64,000 bases of DNA from Mytilus californianus. Its lineage: Eukaryota > Mollusca > Bivalvia > Mytilida > Mytilidae. Each line of letters begins with the position of its first letter. The first letter of the stretch is position 1. A program made the translations under genes and the position numbers. Below are positions 12,801 to 27,800 of the stretch, one piece after another. Location: assembly GCF_021869535.1 (NCBI RefSeq), contig NW_026262723.1:86554324-86618323 (forward strand), read 5' to 3'. The notes below the pieces were generated by a model. It was not told where the DNA came from and did no database searches. It saw nothing but the letters and a program-made list of their open reading frames with translations.

Positions 12801-15800
12801 ACAATGAGTCAATTATTTAACTTGCTAACTCACAAGGAAACAGGGACACATGTCACCCTACTCAGGGACCACCAGTTAAGTAGAGAATTAGGGAATATCA
12901 ATTTAAAGTGTGTTGTTTATCATGAATACACATTAATTCCAAGACCTCTCATACTCCAGACAAAAGTTCCACTGTATTACCACCAAGACAGTTCATTTTT
13001 CAGAAATCCATAACAATGCATAAATGATTTTTCAATACTACAATCCACCTACAAAATACAGCTTTGTTCAGTTACATTCTTTTCATCTTGAATTTGATTT
13101 AATTGTAGACCAGATTTGACAAATATCAATGTAAGGTTTCTTTTTAAAGTAAAAACATATGTTGTGCGTGATTTCTCACAGCTTAGGTGAGTTATTAATG
13201 AACTTTTAAATTTAGAAATGAATGTTTCATTGTATTAACAGAATCACCACCAGCGTTCATCTCATTACCATTGAATCTGACACTAGTAGAAGGAGCAGAT
13301 GCTAGATTTCCATGTGAAGTTTCTGGAGCACCTAAACCTGTTATTATATGGAAGAAAAGTGTGTACATTGTTGTAACATTCTTATTTAATTACATGGCTA
13401 ACCATTTGAGAACAAAAAAATTAAGGCACATCATAATTTCATTTTAACTTGTTTGCTCATGTCATCATAAATCTTATATTTCTTTTAATGTGTATCCTTA
13501 TATCTACAATATCCACAAAAACTGGTACCCCATTAATATAACTTATCTACTAACAATATGTGATTCATTACATTATATTTAAAAAAAACATGGAGCAATA
13601 AAACAGTTTTTGAAAGCTCTTTTATCCTGCCTTTGAATATGATATTTGAGAGGGGGCATAATGTTATATTTTATGTTGGACGACTTGAACAGTAATGTCG
13701 GGTTTTGCATTGAATTTTCATGATCAATAAAGTTTCTTACTTACTATAAGTAACAGGCCATATATTATTTGATAGAAAGATTAGTTGTAAACATGTCTGG
13801 TTTCTTTTTCTGATTTGGTTCAATGGGTCACTCTAAATTCTATGATTCTATAAGTTTTCAAATGGCTGTTGACATGAAATTGTACATCTGTTGTCTCTTA
13901 TATGACATCTTGTTTGCCTGAAAATTATATTTTCCTTTTGTTCACAAATGTTGAGAATTTGATTTAAGTAGTGCACTGGTGGGATATTTACATTTATGCT
14001 GTTTTATTTGTTAAATGTATTGTTGTATTGATGTAAAATTACTAAAGCAATGAATAAGTTTATTTGATTTTCACATAGAAATGGACAATATAGAATCAGA
14101 AGTAACAACTGGTGGCAGATATCAGATCAATCCAACTTCAGGAGAGTTACTGATCATTACAACAGAACCTGGTGATTCAGCAGTATTTTCATGTAATGCT
14201 TCAAATAGTCAAGGAAGCATTTATGCTGAAGCTTACCTCAGTGTTTATCGTAAGTTAATCTTTAAGACAGTCAAAAGGTGCTAAAGACTATATAGAACAT
14301 AGAAAGTTAAGAGTTAGTTTAAACTTTTGTAAAATAATGACCCTTGTGTTTTCAGAAAATCTTAAAAAAGATGTTTTCTGGTATGTCATTCATTATGTAT
14401 TTTTATCATCTTTATATAGGAGTTTAATGGATGGCTGAATCAGATTTTGACATCCAGTTACAAAAATAGCATGTGTCTCAGGACAAGAACATGTTAATGT
14501 GGTATAGATATGAAGTCTGCTTTGTACAAGACCTATGAGCTGAGAAAGATTTTTTACTTGTTAGTTCACAAAGCAACATTCCAGACCTGTTATCATGACT
14601 GAGCTATGCAGTCTTTAGAGTTACTACTAAATGCTGAAAGAAAAGCAGCAAATAAAATTTTTCAAGTCTTTGGTTTGACCAGACAGGGGATCAAACCAAC
14701 ATTCTACCACAAGACCACAAAGTCATTTATATGAGTTTGAAATCAAAGTTATTGTATCTTTTGACATGAAGCAACCTTCATATATTTTTTTCATTTCAGA
14801 GAGAACTCAGATAACACAACCACCACCAGCCATTACAGAAGTCCAGAAAGGGTCTGTAGCCTCACTTCAGTGTGGAGTTTCACATGATGTTAATGTCAAC
14901 ATAACCTGGAAATGGTATCAGAGTCTAGTAGAGCTCAATCCATCAGACAGAATAACTATAGAACAGGATGGCACATTAACAATCCTTAGTGTTTTTAGTG
15001 GAGACAGTGGAGCCTACAAATGTCAAGTTCTATCTGCAGGGGGTAATGATGAGAGGTCAACTAACCTAAAAGTTATAGGTTTGTATTATTTCAATGTAAA
15101 TTCAGATAGGTAGCCTCAAATACCAAGGGCACTATCTTTACGGGGTGGGTCTCAACATGGGTTTTGGGGTACAGACTTGTAGCTGGAATTTCAAAAACAC
15201 CCCTATTCACATATTACTTTGGAGAAATGGCAACCCATTGATATATTTGACATATCAAAATAGTGACTCTTTCCAGTGGCATGTCTGTGTATACCTTTAT
15301 ATAAGAAGAGACCCTCCCCTCTGACTGTCTTAGTAATAGTTTTCTTTAAATTTATTGAAGTTCTTTAAGAATAGGGTTTTAAATAATTGAGGCACCTATG
15401 AACCCAAGCATAATTGATTTGGTATCAAATATGCTTATTATAATAAAGCAGTTAACAAATATATTTTCATGGATGCTTTTTTCCAATTTGGTCTTTTCTA
15501 GCCAACTTTGATGCCATTATTTCCATGATTCTCTAACTAGCTTGATTGATTTATATGTGGGGAGGATCCAAGTTTCACATATTCATGACCGTTTATTTTT
15601 GCGTCAATCTTTCTGTCTTGAAAGTCATGAGAAGTTAATTGTCTGCGAAAAATAGTTTATAATATTCGTTGTCCTATGCTTATAATACTTGCTTATTTTC
15701 ACATGAACTACTAACTGCAGTTTGATTTCGTAGTTAATAATAAAGTTATAAATCAGTATAACAGTTGATATAAGTTCTATTAGAGGAACTTGTGAAATAG

Positions 15801-18800
15801 GTGCAAATTTGAAACAAAAGTAATGTTTAATCACAATTTTATGGACAGTCAGCAGGTCATATCGAATACTCAGGTTTATTACCTTTTCGTATATTGTATC
15901 TTAGATGTTTGTCATTTTTATTTCCAGAATTACCTTACAAGCCTGTCATAACGTCTGTAGCTGTGCCTCCTACTGCCCTTAAAAGTGCCAACATATCATT
16001 TTCTCCTGGCCCTGATGGTAACACACCTTTAAAGAGGTTTATATTCCAGAAGAGAATGGTTACATATTATCCTGATAAAGGTGGGTAGAAAATTTATATG
16101 CTTAAATATAGTCAATGAAGACTAGTTTCAAAAAAATATATGCCGTGGTCTTTTATGTCCTATCATTTTACGCTTCATGTAAAAATATGACAAAAAATTG
16201 AATTTTAATAGAAAATGTGTTTCTCTTAAGGTTGTAACCTGTTATCTATTTCTTGCATGAAGAGATATTTTTCGTATCAGACTGCCTGCAAACAGTTTGA
16301 TGGCCTAAACGTATTAGAGAAGTTATTTGATAGATTTATTGATCTTTGTTTTTATTCTTGCATGTATTTGTGTGTTGAGCATAGTATTCTACTAAAGTGT
16401 TCATATTTTACAGGTGTAACCATGGGAGAAGAGGAAGGCTGGGAGACCTACCCACAAGATGTCGCTCCCAATGTCCGTTTCTTTGTCATGCCAAATCTAC
16501 GACCAGCACGATACTTTCAGTTTCGATTGAGTTCGGTTAACAAAGTAGGAGAAGGACAGCCAAGTGATGCTAAACCAAACACACCATTACTTATGCCAGA
16601 ACAGCGTTAGTATTAACTAAATTATAATTAATCACAGATTGGATAGTATACCGAAATTACCTTGTCCGTCTGTCCATTCATTGTCGCAGCTTTCTTTACA
16701 TATTACTCTGCTTCTGATGTAAGAAATTATTTGATATTTGATCTGTAACTGTATCTTTTTAAGATGTACCATGTAAGCAATTTTCAGATCTGCCAGATAG
16801 TCACTTCCTGTTTGAAGATACTTTCATTTACTTGCACACACATCCTTATCTGTTAATTCTCTTAAACAAGTGAATGGATTTCAGGAAGACTTTCAGAACA
16901 TATAATTTTATAGTCTAGAATTTTTTTTTTTTTGTTTGTTCATGAATGATTTTTTGTCGAGCCTGCAACATTGTCGCAGAAAGGTCGACATAGGGATAGT
17001 GATCTGGCGGCGGCGGGTAACTTCTTAAAAGCCTTATATTTTCCAAGATGGAAGACCTTGATGCTTTATACTTTGTATATAGATGCCTTATGTTATGAAG
17101 TTTCCGTCTGTCATATGTCCATTGTCCTTGACCTCATTTTCATGGTTCAGTGACTACTTGAAAAAAAGTTAAGATTTTTTGTAATGTTAATTTCTCTCTT
17201 ATTATGAGTAATAGGATAACTATATTTAATATGTGCATACCTTGCAAGGTCCTCCTGCCTGTCGGACAGTTTTTATCTGACCTCTACCTCATTTCATGGA
17301 ACAGTGAACAAGGTGAAGTATTCGTGGTCAAGTCCATATATCAGATACTATAAGCAATAGGTCTTCTATATTTGGTGTATGGAATGATTGTTAGGTGTAC
17401 ATGTCCAACTGGCAGGTGTCATCTGAACTTGACCTCATTTTCATGGTTCAGTGGTTAAAGTTAAGTTTTTGTGTTTTAATCTTTTTATGCCCCCGCCGTA
17501 GCGGAGGGGGCATTAAGTTTTACCCTTGTCCGTCTGTACGTACTTCCCAAAGTTAGTTTCCGTTCTCTAACTTTGCCTCAACCAAATGTTATGAAACTTA
17601 TACACAATGCTTATTACCACAAAACACAGATCTAGTTTGAATTTTGGTGGCATCACTTTAACTATTCTAGAGTTATGCCCCTTTACAAATGGAAAAATTG
17701 CTGAATTTTTCGTTTCCGTTCTTTAACTTAAGTTAACCTCAACCAAATGTTATGAAACTTATACACAATGCTTATTACCACAAAATACAGATCAAATTTG
17801 AATAGTGGTGGTGTCACTTTTACTGTTCTAGAGTCATGCCCCTTTACAAATGGAAAAATTGCTGAATTTTTTTGTTTCTGTTCTCTAACTTAAGTTTGCC
17901 TCAACCAAATTTTATGAAACTTATACACAATACTTTTTACCACAAAACTCATATCAAGTGTCACTTTTACTGTTCTTCAGTTATGTCCCTTTATAACTTT
18001 ATGTGATATGCAAGCGGGGGGGGGGGGGGGATCATTTATTTTCTAATACTATATGCAATAGGTCAACTATATTTGGTGTATGGAAATATTTTACAATGTT
18101 TACCGTTTACTGGACGTATTATGGTATACCGTCCGTCCGTCGTCAACATGTGGGACATTTAATCAAAAACGCTTTAACCAATTTGCATAAAAAACTTTGG
18201 TGAATTGTTTATATCTATTGATGTGAGCTCCCTTTCGTTTTTTATAAATTTTAGATTTTACGTTTCCGAGTTATGGGGTTTTATTTATTAAAAAAGGGGG
18301 ATTTTCCAGTTTTCGGACAATTACTCAAGAATGCTTTCACCAACTTGCAAGAAATTGTGGTGAATTGTTTATATCTATTGACATGAGCTCCCTTTCGATT
18401 TTTATGAATTTTAGATTTTACGTTTCCGAGTTATGGGGTTTTATTCCTTAAAAAAAGGGGAATTTTCCAGTTTTCGGACAATAACTCAAGAATGCTTTCA
18501 CCAACTTGCAAGAAATTGTGGTGAATTGTTTATATCTATTGACATGAGCTCCTTATCATTTTTTATAAATTTTAGATTTTACTATGAGTTATGGAATTTT
18601 ATTCATTAAAAAAAGGGGGATTTTCCAGTTTTCGGACAATAACTCAAGAATGCTTTCACCAACTTGCAAGAAATTAAGGTGAATTGTTTATATCTATTGA
18701 CATGAGCTCCCTTTCGATTTTTATATATTTTAGATTTTACGTTTCCGAGTTGCTATAGATGTAAGCTCCGTTTAGAATTTTATAAATTTTTCATTTATCA

Positions 18801-21800
18801 TTTCTGAGTTATGGGGTTTTATTCATTAAAAAAGGGGGGATTTCCAGTTTTCGGACAATAACTCAAAAATGCTGTCAGCAATTCTCATGAAACTTTGGTG
18901 AATTGTTTATATCTATTGATGTAAGCTCCCTTTACATTTTCATAAATTTCTAATATGACATTGAGAATTAATTGAACTTTATTAGTTTATAGTCTGACAA
19001 CAGATTTACTAAGTATTGCGCAACAGCACAATGTATTGCACAACAGCAAGAAATCTTTAATTGAATATAAATTCAATTCGTATAATCAATTTCAAGTTTA
19101 TTCAGAAACCTATAATATGTCAAATATTTAATTACAATCCAAATTCAGACCTGTATCAAGCTTGAATATTGTGTCCATTTTTGCCCAACTGTTCAGGGTT
19201 GGACCTCTGCGGGCGTATCAAGCTGCTCTCAGCGAAGCAGTTTATTGTGTTTTGGTCTGTTTTTCTTAAACTATAACCAATAGGTCAACTATATTTGTTG
19301 TATGGAATGATTGTAAGGTGTATATGTCTGTCTGGCAGATATCATCTGACCTAGACCTCATTTTCATGGTTCATTGGTCAATGTTAAGTTTTCATGGTTA
19401 AGTTTGTTTTTTAGATACTAAAAGCAATAGGTCAACTATATTTAATGCATAGATTGATTGTAAGGTGTACATGTCTGTCTGGCATGGTTCATCTGACCTT
19501 GACCTTATTTTCATGGTTCATTGGTCAATGTTTAGTTTTCCTGTTTAAGTCTGTTTCTTAGAAACTATAAGCAATAGGTCAACTATATTTGGTGTATTGA
19601 ATGATTGTAAGGTGTACATGTATTTCCAGTTTGGTTTATCTGACCTTGACCTCATTTTCTTGGATCATGTTAAGTTTATGTGATACTTTTAGTAAAGCTT
19701 TATATTTAGGACTATTAACATAAAATCAATGGTCAGTAAAGAAGGCGAGACATTTCAGCATGTGCACTCTTGTTTTCTATTATTCCTCAATACAGATGGT
19801 AGGTGCTATTTGAATCCAGAGAAAGAATTTTCCATGAAATGCTCTTGATACACATTAAAATGTTGTTATTATAATAGCTTTGATAATACTGTTTTATTTA
19901 ATTTTGTTAAAATCATATAAAAGTAAATCAAGTATTTTTTTTTAATCTTAGCACCAGAAGCTGCACCAAGGGGATTTTATGGAAGCCCAAGATCAAATTC
20001 TTCTATAATGTTGAATTGGCAGGCCCCACCAGCGGAAACTTGGAATGGAGACTTAACAGGCTATAGAGTTAAATACAGATTAAAGGGATATACTAGCCCA
20101 TTTTTAGAAAGGAATACTAATGCATGGCCAAGTACTTCTTTTGAACTGACCGGACTTATTGTATTTACCGAATATGAAATTAAGATAGCAGCATATAATA
20201 ATGAGGGTGTAGGTGTGTACAGTGATAGTATAAATGTACGTACTAGAGAGGGTGTACCAGGAGTACCACCAACTGATGTAAACGTATCATCTGTTAATTC
20301 AACGGCCATTAAGATTGTTTGGCTGCCTCCTGATGCTTCAAAAATAAATGGTGTCAACTTGGGATATATAATTTTAGCCAAAGGTCCAGGAAATATAAAA
20401 GAGAGACTAACAGTTCCTCCTGATCCTACTGACCCTTATAATTATCAGCAGGCCTTCATGTACAATCTGAAGAAGTTCACAGACTACACATTAACCGTAA
20501 CATGTTACACAGGTCAGGGACCAGGACCTGCTAGTACTCCCATCCATATCAAGACAGAGGAAGATGGTTAGTATTTTATATAGCAAACCCTTTAAGGAAT
20601 TCACTGTTTCAGAATCTAATGCATTCTGGGTAATATTTTCAAAAGCATACACCAAAACGTTGTGATTGGTTAAAAACATCCTAAACAATAGAAATTCAAC
20701 CAATATGGTAACTTAAATTTATTTGGGGTACAAACTATGACATAAACCATAATCCTTTAGATTTTGAAACAGCTAATTAAGTCTTGTAAGACAAGTGCAT
20801 GTTTTGCATAGGTTATATTTATCAGTAATAATTATATATCCTAAGTCAAGTGTTCCCTTTAGTCAGGCTTCAGACTTTTGCAGGGTTTGGTGTGGACATA
20901 CCTTATTGTAGGTTATAAAAGTGCACAAATTTATTCTATTATCCATATTTAGAATATATATACATAAGTTTGCATTTTACAGATTCCAGATTTTTTGTGT
21001 TAGACTCTTATTCTTTATTTGTTGAAATACAAATGCTTAGGAATTTCAAGCTACAATCCATTCATTTAAGCTGATATTGAAGTTTATTGAATCTGTTTTG
21101 ATAAAAAATTTGTTTAATCTTTCAGTGCCTGATGAAGTAGTCCATCTGTCATTCACAGATATTTTTGATACTTCTGTCAAAGTTATATGGCAGCATCCTG
21201 TTGAAATCAATGGTATACTCACAGGTTTGTATTTTCAATTAAAAATTACTATAATATTATATGAAACCACAGTGATTTGCACCAAAGAGTGAAAAAAATT
21301 TAAAGAAAATATTTCAAAGCTTATTCATCTATTTTCATTTACTATGCTGTACTTGGAAAGTTAAAATGCTGGTATAACCTAATTACCAATCATCAGGTAT
21401 CCTACTTTCCCTCAAAATGTACTCTGTTAATTATACCCCCGCTTTAAAAATGTGGGGGTATACTGTTTTACCTCTGTCTGTCCGTCCATCCGTCAGTCCT
21501 TCAGTCCTTCCTTCCGAATATTTTTCTTCGCATCTTTCTCAGGAACTACATTACAAGGATTTCTGAAATTTGGTTTCAGGGTTTATATAAGTCAGCTATA
21601 CAGTGTGATGCGTTTTCAGATTCATCACTCAACAACTTCCTGTTTACCGAACACTTGTATCATTTTACACATGATAGCCAAGTTGAAAATTTTCGTCACA
21701 TTTTTCTCAGGAACTACATTACAAGGATTTCTGAAATTTGGTTTCAGGGTTTATATAGCTATACTGTGTGATGCGTTTTCAGATTCATCACTCAACAACT

Positions 21801-24800
21801 TCCTGTTTACCGAACACATACATATTTTTACACTATTAAAACTATCCACCTGTGGTGGGGGTATCATGAGTGAGCAGTGGCTCACAGTTTCACTTGTTCA
21901 TTATTCCATCATTACTTGATGAACATAATGTAAGATTAATGATTTAATGCCATTGCAGGAAATTTTGGATACAAACAATGTAATCAAAATCTAAAATATG
22001 AGGTCAGTTAAATGCAATACTTATCCCTTTGCATTTTCCTCAGTGATAAAGTTTTTGTTAATTTCGAAATTTTCAGTGATTTGACTAATGCCAACAGTAG
22101 TTCAAAAGTTAGGTTCTCAAAAAAAAATTAAATGCATTAATTTAATATTTTTGGTTTGTTTGATTAAGGTTATACATTATTATGGGAAAAGAAAAATCAG
22201 AATAAGACTCGGAAAGATATTAATCTGAGTAACACTACACTGACATACACTGTGAGAGATCTGGATCCTACAACTAAATATACTATCTATATCTACGGTA
22301 AAACAAGTAAAGGAGCTGGCAAGAATTCATCAGCTGACTTTGAATCTGGAGTGCCACCTGGTGAGTTATGTTAATATTTCATTTTTATTCCACATTGAAG
22401 TTACCATAATTTTGATAAAATATTTATGCAGTGTTCCCGCGTGTCCTAAATAGAAGGGCGGCCCGCCCTTGGTGCCCTTACCCCCGCCCTTCTGCCCTGC
22501 AAAGTAAAAGAATGCCCCACTCTGCCCTTTCAAAAAAATAAAATTTCCAAATTTCATGCCTACCGGAGTTTCCAGTAAAATTGTTACCTGATTGTGTAAC
22601 ACTAATTAACTGACAATGGGATTAAGTTAAATACCTAATGCTTTGGCAGTTTTATCACCTTTGTTAATGATTGTTTACTGCTAATTAGTGGATTTAAGAT
22701 AATTGAACAAATACTAGATATTAAATACAGAATGAAATGTCCACATGTTATCCATTTGTAATGTTTATGTACAGCATGTACACCATAAAAAATTTATTTC
22801 AGTAGGTATAACATAAAAAATAAAATCTTAAACAATTTTAAAGGCATACATAGTTTTGACTTAATTGGTAAAAAATGTTTTGTTTCATAACCATGAGTAT
22901 GAAATTTAAAGAAGAATCAAAGAAATTTATACTTTGAACATAACAAGATTCACTTCCTGTTTTACTTCTGTTATTTTATAATTCTCCTGACATAGGAGCA
23001 CTTAACAAATTTATTTTTAACAATGATGGAGAAAAAAGTAACTTTATACCTTCTGCAATATATATATATTATGCAATCACCTGTTATATTTATTAAACTC
23101 CTTACTGAGGAGCACTTTGGTGTGCACTTAAAAATACTTTTTTTGTAACAATTCAAATGATAATAAATAACTTCCAATAACATATATACTATATGTTTGA
23201 ACAAGTAATTTAAATGAAGATAATTTAATTACATTAAACATTCAATTTTGCATGTATAACTCCATCTTTCAAAACTACTTGTTCATTTTGGTATATGTTA
23301 TAAAACATTGGAATTTCTGATGATTATTTTCCTTACCAAATGTATAAGTTTGTTTAGATTAACATCAAGATGATATGCTTTGCTTCATGGTATGATAATT
23401 TGATAAAATAAAATTCTTACTGGAACCAACATCAAGAACACATTAATTTCTGAATATGGTTTAAATACAACTAATGTTCTCCAGCTGAGCCTAGCAATAT
23501 TCAAGGTAATTTATACACTGTCCAACATTGCCCTTAAAATCTGGGTTATAACGCTAAAGTGCCCTTTCAGACAACTAGCACCCTTTTGCCCTGAGATTCA
23601 AGCTGGAACACTGTTATGCCTTATTTTAAAACATCACAATAATGAAAACTTCTGGTAAAATGGTATAAATTAATGTGATAAAAGATGAGGGTGCATTTCT
23701 TTAGTCATATTTTTTTCATATTTTAATTTACTTACATATGTATATTGCTTTGTTTAATAGAGAGACCAGGAGCACCATACAATCTAGGAATTTCAGACAT
23801 TCAAGCGAGGTCTACACTGCTACAGTTTTTATTAGGATATGATGGGAAAACATCTATTACATTGTGGAGAATCCATGGACAGATTGATAACAATGATACA
23901 TGGGTACCAGTTTATGAAATTTCTGATCCAGATGCTAGAACAATACTGGTTCCAAATCTGAGACCATTTACTATGTATAGACTCCGCATTGCAGCTGTAA
24001 ACATTGTAGGACCTGGTAATTACAGTGTCCCTAGCCGACAGTTTCAGACTGCTCAGGCTCCTCCTAATGTACCTCCTGATAATGTTACTGTTCGTGCCAT
24101 TAATTCTACTGCACTCAGGATAAGCTGGGCGGTAAGTACTGTTACTATTTGATTGCAACATATGATAGGGGTATTAATGTAGTATTGGCCTCTTTAATGT
24201 GATACAATTTACGGTCAATACAGTTATATAATTACAAACATATAGTTGCTTTAAAAATCTTATGTTTGTGACACAAAGCAACGACAGATACAAGAATCAT
24301 TGTTGAATAGTTAACACGATGTACTTTTTATACGACTGCAAAAAATTTTGCGATCGTATATTGGTATGACGTTGGCGTCGTCGTCGTCGTCCGAAGACAC
24401 ATTGGTTTTCGCACTCTAACTTTAGTTTAAGTGAATGGATCTCTATGAAATTTTACCATAAGGTTCAATACCACAAAAGGAAGGTTGAGATTGATTTTGG
24501 GGGTTATGGTACCAACAGTTAAGGAATTAGGGGCCAAAAATAAGCATTTTTGTAACTTTCAGACATAACTTGTGTGTTAGTGTATGGATCTCTCTGACAT
24601 TGTACCACAAGGTTCCATATCACAAAGGGAATGCTGGGATTGATTTTGGGGGTAATTGCCTCAAAATATTAGGAATTAGGGGCCAAAAAAGGGGCAAAAG
24701 ACAAGCATTTTTCTAATTTCATGACAATAACTTGTGTGTTAGTGTATGGGTCTTTCTGAAATTGTACTACAAGGTTCCATATCACAAAGGGAAAGCTGGA

Positions 24801-27800
24801 ATTGAGTTTGGGGGTAATTGCCTGAAACGATTAGGAATAAGGGGCCAAAAAACACATTTTTCTAGTTTCCAGACAATAACTTGTGTTCAAGTGTATGGAT
24901 CTCTCTGAAATTGTACCACAAGGTTCCATATCACACAGGGAATGCTGGGATTGATTTTTGGGGTAATTCCCTCAAAATTTTAGGAATTAGGGGCCAAAAA
25001 AGGGGCAAAAAACAAGCATTTTTCTAGTTTCATGACAATAACTTGTGTGTAAGTGTATGGGTCTTTCTGAAATTGTACTACAAGGTTCCATGTCACAAAG
25101 GGAAAGCTGGAATTGAGTTTGGGGGTAATTGCCCGAAATGTTTAGGAATTGGGGGCCAAAAAACACATTTTTCTAGTTTCCAGACAATAACTTGTGTTCA
25201 AGTGTATGGATCTCTCTGAAATTGTACTGCAAGGTACCATACCACAAAGGGAAGGCTGGGATTGAGTTTGGGGGTGATAAATCATAAGGGGGTTCAAAAA
25301 ATTTGGGGGGGGATTTTTTTTTTTTTTCCTTTTTTTTCTTTTTTTCCTTTTTTTTCTTTTAAAATTTTCCATTTTAAGTTGGTTATTTCTGATTTATATT
25401 TAAAAGCAAATAATAATGATATGGTAGGAGATACACACCAAACAGGATGTGTAAATTATTATATAATAAGTATTGTGCAATAGCAAGAAATTTTCAATTG
25501 CACAGTATTGCACAATAGCAAGAAATCTTCAATTGCACAGTATTGCGCAATAGCAAGAAATCTTCAATTGCACAGTATTGCGCAATAGCAAGAAATATCC
25601 AATAGCACAATATTGCGCAATAGCAAGAAATTGTCAATTGTGCAGTATTGCGCAATAGCAAGAAATATTCAATTGCACAGTATTGTGCAAAAGAAGATAC
25701 TTCGTATAAATTGCTTATTTCTTGACCAATTTCAATGGGGTTTTATTCTTGAATTCTTGGGGTTCTTTAATATGCTGAATCTAACCGTGTATTAAGTTTT
25801 TGGATTTTGGGCCCCGTTTTTAAATTGGTCCACATTGAGGTCCAAAGGGTCCAAAATTAAACTTTGTTTGATTTCATCAAAAATTGAATTATTGGGGTTC
25901 TTTGATATGCCGAATCTAACCGTGTATTTAGATTCTTAATTTTTGGTTCCGTTTTCAAATTGGTCTACATTAAGGTCCAAAGGGTCCAAAATTAAACTAA
26001 GTTTGATTTTAACAAAAATTGAATTCTTAGGGTTCTTTGATATGCTGAATCTAAACATGTATTTAGATTTTTGATTATGGGCCCAGTTTTCAAGTTGGTC
26101 CAAATCGGGGTCCAAAATTAAACTTTGGTTTGATTTCAACAAAAATTGAATATATGGGGTTCTTTTATATGCTGAATCTAACCATGTATTTAGATTTTTG
26201 ATTTTTGGGCCCCGTTATCAACTTTGTGCACATTGAGGCAAAAGGGTCCAAAATTAAACTTTGTTTGATTTCATCAAAAATTGAATTCTTGGGGTTCTTT
26301 GATATGCTGAATCTAACCATGTATTTAGATTTTGGATATTGGACCATAATAGGTGAATGTCCAATTTAAAATTTTTAAGTTCTTAGACCACATTCATTCT
26401 GTGTCAGAAACCTATGCTGTGTCAAATATTTAATCACAATCTAAATTCAGAGCTGTATCAAGCTTGAATGTTGTGTCCGTACTTGCCCCAACTGTTCAGG
26501 GTTCGACCTCTGCGGTCGTATCAAGCTGCGCCCTGCGGAGCATTTTATTGATTGTAAAATTGTATAAAACTTGTGTATACCTGTTTTATAATTCTTTTGA
26601 CAGCCTCTTTCCCAGTTGAACTGGAATGGTTATCCTCGTGGTTATAGAATGATCTACAAACGTAAAGATGAGGTAAATAACCATGAGGTAGTATTAGACA
26701 CAGACAGTGAGAGTTATACATTGGCTAAGTTAGAGGAATGGATGGAGTATGAAGTAAAGATGAATGCCTATAATGATGTAGGGTCCAGTCCCTTTAGTCC
26801 CATCAGTACAGAGAGGACCAGAGATGCAAGTAAGTAATTTTATGTGCATTTCCTATAAATATATAATGAACTTAATTATACATGGGTTACTGCTATTGTA
26901 TAAGGCTTTATATTGATTGAATATGCAAAATTATATAGATTGACCAATAAGCAAATGTGTGAATTTGCTTGCATGACAAATTATTTTGATACATTAAATT
27001 GTAATTTCGACAATGCTATATTTGAAATTAACAATTACAGAACCCAGTCATGGTCCAGTAGAGGTAACAGCTGACGCAGTATCATCAACAGCAATAAATG
27101 TTACCTGGGGAGATGTACCACTGGATGATAGAAATGGTATTATACTTGGTTATAGGGTGAGTAATCAATACATATTTGTTAATCATAAAACTATTTAAAC
27201 AAATATGTAAGCCTTCAAATAGAATATTCAGTGAATTCACCATAGCTATACACATATTTGTAATAATTTTCAGAAATAAAAAATAACTGATGAATGCATT
27301 AATGTTTGTTAACCATGATGATAGTGCTTGTGTGATGTAATTATATTTAAAATAAAATATTTAATTTATGCAAATTACATATTTAGCAGGATAGAAATTG
27401 GTTATGTGATAGAAGTAATTTTTTATGGTTGAAATTCATACATGTTTCTATGTAGTGTGGTATCCTAAAGATTATTCTCACAATCTGCAAGTTCTGTCAG
27501 AACAGATTACTATAGATTTATTATTTTTTGGTGTGATACCAATTTTCGTTGATTTCGTGGGTACAGCTAAATAACAAATTTATATGTTCAACAAATTACA
27601 AAATTTCTATAGGCTTGTATGCAGACTTTGGCAAAACAAGAATATCAAATATCTACGAAAAGGTAAGTTTTCTTCAATCCGCGAAAATTGGTACCCATGA
27701 AAATAAATGAATAGACAGTATACACATCTGTCAGCTTTTTAAATTTTTGGTTAGGTTCTATACAAGTCCTTAACAGAGAATATCAAAGACCAGTATGCAG

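Larger units (their letters stand above)
13359..15927 (+). other. introns around Ig5 second exon and Ig6
   Basis: Introns 13359-14078, 14250-14799 and 15079-15927. They are AT-rich with no recognised element. Confidence 0.5.
16951..19775 (+). mobile_element. Family E element, split by younger insertions
   Basis: Left hairpin TGTCGAGCCTGC...GCAGAAAGGTCGACA, then units with GGTCAACTATATTTGGTGTATGG and TGACCTTGACCTCATTTTCATGG. The Family E sequence breaks near 17472, shows a fragment at 18037-18095, and resumes at about 19247, ending in ACATTTCAGCATGTGCACTC. The gaps hold Family B copy 1, a ~160 bp array and a Family A remnant. I recall this hairpin end as very common in Mytilus. Confidence 0.72.

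Noticed and set aside
21452-21919. 155-codon frame in intron 21225-22168
   Set aside because: Lies wholly in Family C copy 1; its internal repetition comes from the two 178 bp units.
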